From contig CAXIPT010000001.1 of the NCBI GenBank assembly GCA_964030475.1, positions 4,544,804 to 4,608,803 on the forward strand: a stretch of 64,000 nt of DNA, in the 5' to 3' direction. This DNA comes from Tethya wilhelma. Lineage: Eukaryota > Porifera > Demospongiae > Tethyida > Tethyidae. This document shows, piece by piece, positions 34,168 through 45,212 of the stretch (the stretch's first letter is position 1; each line of letters begins with the position of its first letter). Under the pieces are notes generated by a model. It saw only the letters and a list, made by a program, of their open reading frames with translations. It had not been told where the DNA came from and did no database searches. The translations under genes were made by a program, and so were the position numbers.

Positions 34168-36901
34168 ATGTCTGATGAGAATGGTGAAGTGGAGCCCCTC
34201 ACTCCACGTCACGGAAGAAAGAGCCCAGAAGAAGTGGAGGAGATAATCCTCACCAACCCTCGGACACCCACACCCCAGAACCAGCAGAATGTGGAGCAGG
34301 AGACTGAAATTTTGGAGATAACCTTTCTGGACAATGATGGTGTCGATGAAGTGGAACTAGAGAAGGGCATCATTATTGTCAACCCCAGGACAGAGACACC
34401 CCAGAATGAACAGAATGAGAAGAGTGAGAAGACAGACCTTTCAGAAAATGGAAAGCCTACAGTGAGCAAAGAACGATCTGAACTAGTGCAGACTGAGGAA
34501 CCTGATGGAGGGTGAGCTGGATCTGGGTGATAATAATGTGATAACTGATCCTTGTTCAAATACATACAGTGTACTAGAAAAAAAATATCCCATTATTGGT
34601 TGTGCATAATACAATCATTCATTCTGCAGCTTCACAGTGAAGGTGGTTGATGTTGTTAAAACAGAGAAAGATGAAAAAGAAAAGGTTAAGGCAGTCAATG
34701 TCTTCAAGCTGGTGAGTTTGACAAATAATTATTGTAGTACTACACTACACATTTCTATGATATTTCAGTAGATTAATTACACACTCGTTCCCCATACATG
34801 CAGTCTGTTGTTTGGTATGAGCAACAGAATCCAACTGATGGAATCTTTAGTAAATGACCTCATCCTGTCTCTTAATATTATAGTAATTCAATCACAAGCC
34901 ATGTATGTATGTAGTTCAATGGCCTCCAGATAATAGTGAATGATGAAATGTGGGGTGAAAGACTATATAGGTGATTTTGGACTCTGATGCAATCTAGAGA
35001 TTTCACCTGATTTAGTAAAGTCTACCAGATTTGCTACACATTGATGTTTGAACTTTCAACTTACTAGCACTCAATATTAGTCTTTATGGCAAGTCAGACT
35101 GTACTCAGCTCAGACTGAGTATGCATGAAAGGTGCAAAGGAATATTAATCCAATAAATTATTATGGTGCTAGTAAAGTGGACTGATTCATATTTGGTATA
35201 CTATGTGTACTAGACTCTTCCATTGACTGTGAGCCAGATTATATAGTATTTTAGTACAATCCCAAATCAGAAATGTTGTTTTCTTCTTCTTTTTTAAAAT
35301 TGAATATTTAATCTAACCGTTCCCATTCACTGTGAAGCCTAGCAAAAGCAGAAATAATAATTATGCTGACAAGTTTCAATAATTGTGACTATTTAATGTG
35401 TTGCACATGTGCTCATACAAAAACTAAGGATATAGTGTTCTGAATGACCATACATGTGCTACATGTGCATATTATGCTGTTGATCTTGTCACATGTATGT
35501 AGCCTCGTAAACCGAGCCCTCCCCACTCACAGTGACATACAATAGACAAAGTATCCACATACACTCATTCACATGCAGTTTCGCTATGCCACCATATTCG
35601 ACTGGCTCCTCATGTTCATTGGTACTATCCTTGCTATTGCTCACGGTGTTGCTCTCCCCTTATTGATGCTTGTCTTTGGTGACCTTACCAACGCCTTCAT
35701 CAACCAGGACATCTCTGATACCTTCTCTTTCCTCCTTGCCAACAACTCTGTAGTGTGTGATAGAATGGATGTGTTCAGCAGCAATCTCACTGGACTCTCT
35801 GCAGAGGCTCATTTTGCAAGTTCTGGAACCATGCCCTTCAACTGTTCGTTTGTGTTTCTTCCTAATCGTACTTATGATGAGTTCCTAATGGAGTGTGTGT
35901 CCAGCCAAGCCGAGTGTCTCACTGACAGTAGCTTCATCTCAGCTGTCAACATTCAAGTGTACATCTTTGTCGGGATCGGTGCTGCAGTGTTTTTAGCTGC
36001 CACTTTTCAGATCTCTTTCTTCCAGATGGCTTGTGAGCGACAGGTGCACAAGATTCGTCTCCTCTTCTACCGTGCCATCTTGAGGCAGGAGATTGGGTGG
36101 TTCGATGCCAACCCTAGTGGAGAGCTTTCAAGCAGACTCTCAGAGTGAGTTGTCACTGATGTGAGAGGTGTAATTAACTATTACTGACTATATAATGATT
36201 TTTATAATTGTTGCATGATTTGTTATGATACATTATGTGCAGTGATTTAGATAAGATCCATGATGGCATTGGTGACAAGGTTGCACTCTTCATTCAGTGG
36301 ATAGCTACTTTCTTCGGTGGATTCATCATAGGCTTCATCAAGGATTGGAGGCTCACTCTCCTGCTGGTGGCCTTTACTCCTCTCTTGGCTATATCTGGAG
36401 GGCTCATGCTCAAGGTGAGGAAATCAGGATTCATAGCTCACTACCGTAAATTCCAGTGCTATAATATTATGACCAATCAACAAATAAAGTGCCCTATATA
36501 AATTCCTGTTATTTTGTAGTTCAAATTTACTTTCCCTTGTTTCCTATTAGCTCATAACAACCTTTTCCAACCAAGAGCAGAAGGAGTATGCTTCAGCTGG
36601 TGCTGTGGCTGAAGAGGTACTCTCCTCCATTAGAACTGTTGTTGCCTTTGGTGGGGAATACAAGGAGGCAAAACGGTGAGAAGAGACGTGCGTGTACTTG
36701 TATATCATCATCATGCAATGACTGTTTGTTTTTCTATAGTTATGACAATAAATTAAAGGAAGCCAGGTTGCTTGGTGCAAAGAAAGGTGTCTCTATTGGT
36801 GTCTCAATTGGATTGATGTACTTTCTCATCTTCATGGTGGATTCTGTGGCATTCTGGTAAGAATAGGCTTTTAATGTGATAAGGTGCATGTTAGAGAGAG
36901 T

Positions 36902-36944
<43 letters not shown>

Positions 36945-39900
36945 CAGATCAACTATTTTTTGGCTGTAGTAAGTGTGCTGGTAAATGCCAATTATCTTCT
37001 TTTTAATGTAGGTTTGGTGGTTTTCTGATCTCCATTGAAGTTGGGCAAGGAGGTGACATTCTCACAGTATGTATACTCAATCTAAGAAACACAGTGCCTA
37101 AATGGGAATCAAAGGGGGAAATCTTGAGATCTATATAGCTCAGATTCAAACCTTAGATCAATCAGTTGCTCTTACCTGCATGCATGCACTGCCTGATTAT
37201 ATCGAGAGACTAGAACTGATTGACATTTGAGCAGTGGTATACACTACTGTTCATAGACACTATAATAGCCGACTTCCAAGCCAGATCTCAAGGGCTATTG
37301 TACATGTGATGGCATGACTAACATTTTCTTCCTGACACAAAAAAGTGTGCCATAGACTTAGTCTTCTGGATTATTCTACCACACACAGAGCTAAATGCTT
37401 GAATAAACACATAGGAAATCAAAGGAAATTGATGCATAATTTTTCAATAGGTATTCTTTGCTATTTTCATTGGAGCTTTTTCTCTCGGACAAGCTCTACC
37501 CAATTTAGAAAATGTTGCCACTGCTGCTGGAGCTGCTGGTGCTATCTATGAAACTATAGACAGGGTGAGTTGGTTGTTGTGGTCAGTGATGTTGGCTGAA
37601 ACAACTGATTTACAGTGCCTCAACTATGCAATCACTGTGTCAGCAATCTCTCATTGATCCAACTTCTGAAGAAGGGCTCAAGCCTGAAAAGTTTCTTGGT
37701 ACTGTGCAGTTCAACAATGTCAGTTTCAACTACCCTACAAGGCCTGATGTACAGGTGGGTAGGTACAGCACCCACATTAAACTACTTTGCTAAGCTTCAT
37801 ACATGTCTACTGCATTGTATTTAGGTTTTGGAGGACTTCAGTCTCAAGGTTGAAGTTGGTCAAACCTTTGCACTAGTGGGTCCCAGTGGGTGTGGCAAGA
37901 GCACTGTCATCCAACTCCTGCAGAGATTCTATGATGTGGACAGAGGCCAAGTGAGTTATGGTGAATAGTGTTTGATTCTGATTGACTTCACCTACTTGGT
38001 CTTTCTCAGATCTTGGTTGGTGGTAAAGATGTTCGTGACTTGAACCTGAAGTGGCTCAGGAAGCACATTGGTGTTGTGAGTCAAGAGCCAGTGTTGTTTG
38101 ATACGACCATTGCTGAGAATATCTGCCTTGGCAAAGAAGATGCCACAATGGATGAAATCATTAGAGCTGCTAAAGACGCCAATGCTCACAGTTTCATCTC
38201 GGAACTTCCTGATGGCTACGACACTCTGGTAGGAGAGAGAGGCACCCAACTCAGTGGGGGGCAGAAGCAACGTATTGCTATCGCTCGTGCTCTTGTCTCT
38301 GACCCCAAGATTCTCCTCCTTGACGAAGCCACCTCAGCTCTGGACACAGCTAGTGAAGCCATTGTCCAGGAGGCCTTGGACCATGCCCGAGAGGGGAGAA
38401 CCACCATCGTTATTGCTCACCGTCTCTCTACCATCCAGAGTGCTAATGTGATTGCCTCTGTTGAAGATGGAAAGGTTGTTGAAATGGGAACCCACGCTGA
38501 GCTCATGGACCAAGAGGGACTGTACTATGAACTAGTGACTGCCCAGGTGAGTCCTGATTGAAATTTGATCAAACTTTAATTAATGCATTAAGTTTATGCT
38601 CATGTGTGTATCTGTAGTCTTGTGGAGTTGATGAAGAGTATATTTCTGCTGTTCAAAGCCCAATGAGGAGTCTCTTCTCTCACCATAGTCTACGGGGTAG
38701 TAGACGAAGTAGCCGACGGCGTAGTAGACGTCAACGTCATGGGTCAGGGTCAGAGTCCGAGAAGGCTGATATTTCACTCCACAAACAAGTGAGCTATGAC
38801 AGACAGGCCTCCATGTTGTCAGCCTCTGAGGGAGGACAGTCCAATCCTAAACTGGAACGAATGAGCTCCAAGAAGCAGCAGGAGGAGTGGGACAAAGAGT
38901 TACCTAATGTTAGTGTGAAACTTATCATTGTTAGTATTTTATGTCAGGGAAGGTGTGTTTCTTGCTTTTGTTTAGGTGTCCCTGTTCCGTGTGATGAAGA
39001 TGAACGCTAAAGAATGGTGGATTATTATCCTTGGTTGTCTTGGTGCACTCGTCAATGGAACCATATATCCACTTTTTGCCATCTTATTTGGTGAGATCTT
39101 GGATGTGTTTGCCAGACCTGCTGACCAAATTCTCAGCGGTATTCACTTGTGGGCTGGTCTCTTCCTTGTTCTGGGAGTTGTGTCTGGGGCTGGAGTGTTT
39201 CTAAAGGTAATACGTAGTTTGACGCAGTGGCTGCGATGTCCAATGTCCTTGTATTGAATACATGCACCTCCTGTTTTACTATAGATGATGTGCTTAACTG
39301 TTTCTGGAGAGAATTTGACGTCAAGGCTTCGTTCCAGGTCCTTTAGAGCTATGCTAAGACAGAACATTGCTTGGTTCGATGATGAAAGGAACTCCAGTGG
39401 AGCACTCATCACGAGACTGGCAAATGATGCAAGTCAAGTGCAAGGGGTATGTAGACAATATCTCTTGTAACATTATAAAAATATGGAGTTAAAAGTTAAT
39501 GTTCTCCTCCTAGGCTACAGGTAGCCGTCTTGGTACCCTGCTTGAGACTGGTGTTGGATTGATTGGTGGTATCATTATTGCTTTGGTTTACACGTGGGCC
39601 CTGGCTTTGGTCATCCTGGGAGTGGTGCCCATCGTGGTGATTTCTGGACTCTTGGAAGTTCAAGCTCTCTCTGGACACACCATCAAGAACAAGAAGTCTC
39701 TGGAAACGGCAGGCAAAGTAGGTTCCATGGCAGAGTGTTACCATTAGTTTGATGTAGTTGACGGATTTTAAGTCTATTCTTGTCATAGGTTGCTGTTGAT
39801 TCGATTGATAACATCAGGACAGTTGCTTCACTTGGTGTAGAGGACACCTTCTATGCTAAGTACACAGACAATGTCAGGCAACCGTACAGGTAGGGTGAGT

Positions 39901-41565
39901 GCTTGCCTCACACAGTAAATAAGATAACAATTGATGGTGTTTTGCAACCTATAGGAAGGCTTTAGTGAATTCATTTGTCCATGGAGTGACCTATGCCATA
40001 TCTCAAAGCACCATCTTCCTGATGTATGGAGTGGTCTTCCGATTTGGTGCCTTTCAAGTTATTACAACTTCGGTTGCACATGCTGAATTTGATGAAGTCT
40101 TTGTAGCTTTCGTTGCTCTAGTCTTTGGTGCCATTGGTGCTGGACAGGCTGGAGCTTTTGCACCAAACTATGCCAAGGCTAAACTCTCTGCCAATCGTAT
40201 TTTCTTCCTCCTGGATAAAATCCCTGAGATTGATGGCTACTCTACTGATGGAATCAAACCTGTAAGTTGTTGCTTAGATAATTCTTCACATGGTTGGAAA
40301 CACTCTATACTTGCTTATAATTTCCAAATACTACTATAGATTGGTTCTAATGTAGTACAGGTAATGATGCTAAGTAGAAATTCTTTTGATTTCTATCGTA
40401 GCCTCTTATGTAGCTGGGGTACATTCGGCCCATATTCTGCACTGTTTGAATTTTAGGGTGTTTGCTAATACAAAATCTCAGACTCTGTGGACTATATACT
40501 CTGTAAACTTAGCTAGTCCATTTCCAATTCATACGAAGTAAGTAGTGTATTATGTATCAATTGGCTATGGTTGTTTTGTCTAGATAGATATGCATATATA
40601 CTCAGATGTACCTGCAATGAGTGACATATACCTGTTATACAGTAACAAAACATTTTGTATGCTGCAGGATAAAGTGAGTGGTGAAGTTACTGCGGATAAT
40701 GTTCACTTCAACTATCCTGCTCGTCCTGATGTCAAAGTGCTTCAAGGCTTGAACCTCACCCTGAAGCCTGGCCAGACTCTGGCACTTGTTGGACCCAGTG
40801 GCTGCGGAAAGAGCACCGTTGTCTCTCTTCTGGAGCGCTTCTACGATCCCATAACTGGCAGGCTCACCTTGGATGGAACTGACACCAGGGACCTTAACAT
40901 CCGCTGGCTGAGATCTCAGATTGGCATTGTGTCTCAGGAGCCCATTCTCTTCGATGCTAGCATTGCCGACAACATTCGCTATGGTGCCAACTTCAGGGAA
41001 GTGTCTGATGAAGAAGTCATAGAAGCAGCCAAATTGGCCAATATTCACAGCTTTGTTGAGTCGCTACCAGAGGTATGGATCTATGTGGGTGCTCTCTTTT
41101 TAGAATAGTTTGTTGGATTTTTTATTGTCATGCTAATTATTGTTATTATTTTAAATTTTTTTTCTGTATTGTATTTCTTGTGTTCAGGGTTACAACACTA
41201 ATGTGGGTGCAAAAGGAACGCAGATCAGTGGGGGTCAGAAGCAACGTGTTGCCATCGCTCGTGCTCTCGTTCGTGATCCCAAGCTCCTCCTCCTTGATGA
41301 AGCCACCTCAGCTCTGGACACAGAGAGTGAGAAGATTGTCCAGGAGGCACTGGACAAGGCCAGAGAGGGACGCACCAGCATCGTTATTGCCCATCGTCTC
41401 TCCACCATCTACAACGCTGACTGTATTGCTGTCATCAGCGGAGGGAAGGCAGTAGAGATAGGCACACATGCTGAGTTAATGGCCATGAAGGGGATCTATT
41501 TCAAGTTGAACCGCTACCAGATGGTGGCCACCCAGGCTGAGGCTGAGGCTGAAGCCAATCAGTGA
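34168..41565 (+). CDS. ABCB full transporter (P-glycoprotein type), copy b
   Basis: Tandem paralogue of the preceding gene with the same exon structure, N-terminal acidic extension and domain order: first exons 34168-34512 and about 34631-34711, TMD1 35579-37564, NBD1 37826-38545, linker 38618-38908, TMD2 38976-40262, NBD2 40668-41565. Walker A is GPSGCGKST in both NBDs, with LSGGQKQR and ISGGQKQR signatures and [12 protein letters not shown] / [12 protein letters not shown]alker B motifs intact, so it should be a competent ATPase. The linker is longer and Arg/Ser-rich ([13 protein letters not shown]) than in copy a, a plausible phosphoregulatory site. Parts of NBD1, NBD2 and two short introns are almost identical to copy a while most introns differ. 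Poly(A) signal is at 41867. Confidence 0.93.
36903..36942. repeat. (GTT)n microsatellite in ABCB-b intron
   Basis: About 13 GTT units. On the minus strand they read as a poly-Gln frame, which is not a gene. Confidence 0.93.
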
Positions 41566-41964
41566 TACATCGATATCCTTCCTGTCATTTTGGTTTCACC
41601 AATGTTATATATAACTCATAAAGTATACATAACTATGTTATGCAGTTTATAATCTCTAGATCTCATCAAGTATATATATTGTTGCTCTGCGCCTATTATT
41701 GGCGTGTTAATTACAATTACAATTACAATATAGTGTTATAGATATAGAACTGTGGCAGGTCTCATGGATGTATGGTATTGGGGAAATCAAGGAACTTGAT
41801 TATTGTTGACTTTTTGTGGAGTGACCACGCATTATGTTGCATTGTATTATGTTGCATTGTATTACCAATAAATTTAATATCAATTGATCATGGATCAGAT
41901 GCCTGATTAAAATCTTGTTTACTTTAGCAAGCTTGTGAGCAATGGTATATTATCATAATTCAAA
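41566..41964. terminator. Convergent 3' region ABCB-b / CAP-Gly gene
   Basis: About 400 bp with AATAAA at 41867-41872 for ABCB-b. Short repeats TTAATTACAATTACAATTACAA (about 41707) and ATGTTGCATTGTATT are tandem. No gene was seen. Confidence 0.5.
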
Positions 41965-44745
41965 TCACAGTTCTAGGCCAAGGTAGCTCAGGTAGCGAAA
42001 CTTCTCTAGAGCTTCAAAATTTGGAGACAGGAAACTTTCTTGGAGTTTCCTTACAAGCTCTTCATTCATCTTCTGCACTGCCTACATGTATACAAGAATC
42101 AATCACAGAAATGTTAAGACTGCAGTAGATAGATGATCAATTTGGTGCATAGACATTTTACCTTTGTTTCTTCTTCAATAGCTTCGATTTCCTTACAGAG
42201 CTCTGAGCTACTCAGAGCAATTTTCTTCTCTCTAAGCTCCTGTTCAACTTCAGCTTGCATCTTTTGAACCATGCCGATCTTTTCCCGAAGGGTCCTAATG
42301 TGACTGCATAGTGGATGAAAATAGTAACAGACTTTCTGTGTGCTTGCTCTATGCAATTTGAATCTCACCGAATTCTTGGACCAAATTCTTCGTTGAACTC
42401 CAAATCATCAACAGATCTATATACAGTCAATGTAAATAATAGTAGTCATAATATAATCATGTCCTTACATACTTCTGCCACTGTATTTCTTTGACCCCTT
42501 TGCACTGAGCATCCTTGAGCTTCTGGAGAGTTTGAGCCATCACCCAACCTTTCATGCCACCACCCCAGATGTTCACCCAATCTCCAAACTGCAGCACTTC
42601 ACTCAGTTGAGTGTTGGTGGTAAGCTGTGCAGCAATGTCCTCAACAGGTAGACTTGACAAAAGATGGCTGAAACACCAAAATGAAGTCATTACTTAACAC
42701 ATCAACACAGCAATAATTGTACTACCTTGTGTAAGAGGGATTAGAAACCAAACTGAAGGTGGCTTCTTTGTCACTGTCAACTTGCTTGGTTATTGGTACC
42801 AATTCAAGTTTCTGGGTTTCAGATGGAGATACATCCGGATTGTCCAATTCAATGTCTTTTGGCTGCATTTCCTACAAAAAGTCGAGTTATGATGAAGAAC
42901 AAGCTATCATTAACACATTGTCTAAGCAGCTAGAGCTCTGGCCAGATGGTGTCTAAGATTGATTACAATGGCTTTCCCACTGCACAGCTATACCTCATCA
43001 TTGTTTGTTGTTGGCTTCTGTGAAGAATCCTGTGAGCTTGCATCGGAGGATGTTGTTGCAAGCTTGGAGATACACAGGTTGGTGCTCTTTATGTTCACAT
43101 TCACAGAGCCACTAGCAGATTGTGATGTTGTAAGCTGTACTTTGTCAACTCGAGTGCCAGCGTTTGGAGCACTGCTGCTTGTAGCTAGGACATTCTTACA
43201 AGCCAAGAAAGCAGGAGGGACCTTTGTACTCAAAGTTGTTTCTCCTGGAATAGTCTGTTTCTGTTCGATCTTCTTCACAGAATCGATAACGATGTTACTG
43301 TCTTTGGTTGATTTGGTGTCATCAAATTTAGTAGCAGTGATTAATTTCTCATTTTTACTCATATCTGTGTCAGCACCATTGCTCTCTTCTGGGGTCTTCT
43401 CAACAGCCTCACTAGTTGCCACAGCCTGATTCTCTTTGGAGGTTTTTTTAGGGTCCCTAATCAACTCTATCATTGATTTCACATCATCTGGCACTTCAAT
43501 ACCAGCTGCAATGCTACCTGCCTCTTGGCAGATAAACACAGCAGACCTGTAAATATGTCAGAAATGCAAATTAATGTGACAGCTAGTCATCATGTGTACC
43601 ATGTACCACAACAAAAACTCATGGATGGTATGTCACCATTGACAGAGGTCACCATTGATAACAGTGATGTCATTGACAGCAGTCACCATAGATAAAGTTC
43701 AATATAACAGTAATGTCATACCAGGTACACACCTGTTCATGTGTTCCTGTGAGGAACCCTTTGGGTCCTTCTCAAGTGGGCAAAGGTCTTCAAGTGACAT
43801 CTTAGGAGAAACACCAGGGGTAGGGTGACTTGAGCTAACATAGCTGTCTGAAAAGCCTCGCTGAAGGAACCCTTCACTTTGGGGGAAAGTAGTGCTATTT
43901 ATATTGTGCATTATAGATGCGGAGAAAATAATAATTATGGTTATGATAAGATAAAATGTCCAAAAAAACTTAAAGAAGATTTGTGTAATACCTAGTCATT
44001 GAGTCTAATTCTGACATTTCTGGCAAGGAATAGAACCTGTTGGCCACATAGATTGGGATTGAACGTCCCTACACATACACACATTGACAACAGTGCATCA
44101 AGTGTATTGATTTATTGTTCTGATCATTGCTATCACTGACTCACATCTCTGGGAACAAGGATATGAACCTTCTCGATAGGCACAATTATACCATGATTCT
44201 CAGGACATGTAAAATATCGTTTGTTGTTGAAAGTCCCATCACTGTTTCCAACTACAGTCCAAATGACAATAACATTACAATCGCATGTAGTGACGATAAT
44301 ATGACTTATCAACTGAAGTTAAACCCCTGAGATATTGTTCTAACCTGGTTCGTCCAGTTTGACTCCAATGTAGATTTGGTCATTGGTGTAATTACTGTCC
44401 AAGTCGCCAACGTACCTCACAACACCTGGAAGACATCCGTGCACCAGTACCCTGTCCCCAATCTTGATGACGATATCAGTATCTTCTTTCTGCATGCTTG
44501 TCCACTGGGCAGTGTCCTTCATTACGGTTTTACAGGCAGAACAGTCACAATTATGAATGCTGCTACCAAGAGGAGGAATACCATCTGTATTCTAAAAAAA
44601 ACAATATAGAATTAATGATAATGAACTTGACATCATGTCTGGATGAGATCAGTAATGATACTTTTGTGTGTTTCCACTCTCCAGCATCAGTTCTAGTGCA
44701 TTTTGCTGCAGAGGTAGACGCCATTGTCCACAATTCAAAACACAT
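41965..44745 (-). CDS. CAP-Gly domain protein with C-terminal coiled coil, unassigned
   Basis: Multi-exon minus-strand gene of unknown identity. The first exon starts MCFELWTMAS (ATG 44745; the open frame extends a little upstream only from a non-ATG codon) and has a small Cys-containing segment (HNCDCSACK). A CAP-Gly domain follows: KIGDRVLVHGCLPGVVRYVG, IYIGVKLDEPG, then, after an intron, GNSDGTFNNKRYFTCPENHG (GNSDG where GKNDG is usual) and IIVPIEKVHIL. CAP-Gly domains bind the EEY/F tails of tubulin and EB proteins. The middle (about 42980-43540) is a low-complexity Ser/Thr-rich region. The C-terminal half has FGDWVNIWGGGMKGWVM (about 42570) and a predicted coiled coil (LREKIGMVQKMQAEVEQELR, about 42230-42300), ending YLSYLGLEL at 41965. 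It is head-to-head with the MTG gene. Confidence 0.72.
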
Positions 44746-45212
44746 CAGCTCTTCCACATCCAAACCGCACAGAATAGCATCCTCTCGTTGAACAGGTTTG
44801 TTGCGTTGCTCTGGAGATCCAAGACGACGCGCACATCATCCCGATTCTATACGTTTCAATATTTCATGTGCTGCGGTCGATCGTTTTCACTAAGTTGGAT
44901 AATAAATAATGAGGGGCTTGATTTACGGTCACAATATTCATTAGGATTGGAGGATGAAGGACTTGCCCCCAATAATAACAATCAAGGGAGCCAGTAATTG
45001 ATGTCTGGTTTATTGACGCTGGACATGCCCTCTTTGTTCGCCAGAAGTGAGCTGGGCGTATGGTGCTCGTGTGAAACCGACGGTTGTTTGAGTTGAGGAA
45101 CAGAAGAAGCTAGTTTCCATCATCAACCCCCCACGAAAGAGTAATTCCGCACAGACTACCCGAATTTTAGTACACTCACTTTCAGTTCAGTGTGTCAGTG
45201 AACGACAGGGGT
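44746..45212. promoter_or_regulatory. Head-to-head region CAP-Gly gene / MTG
   Basis: 467 bp between divergent ATGs, with relatively CpG-rich sequence near 44820-45130. It is presumably the promoters and 5' UTRs of both genes. Confidence 0.45.

Noticed and set aside
36740..36952. Poly-Gln protein on the minus strand
   Set aside because: It is the reverse translation of the (GTT)n microsatellite in an ABCB-b intron.
42959..43429. A 156-aa hydrophobic plus-strand ORF (membrane-protein-like)
   Set aside because: Exactly antisense to the Ser/Thr-rich CAP-Gly gene exon. Hydrophobic antisense frames are a common shadow of such exons.
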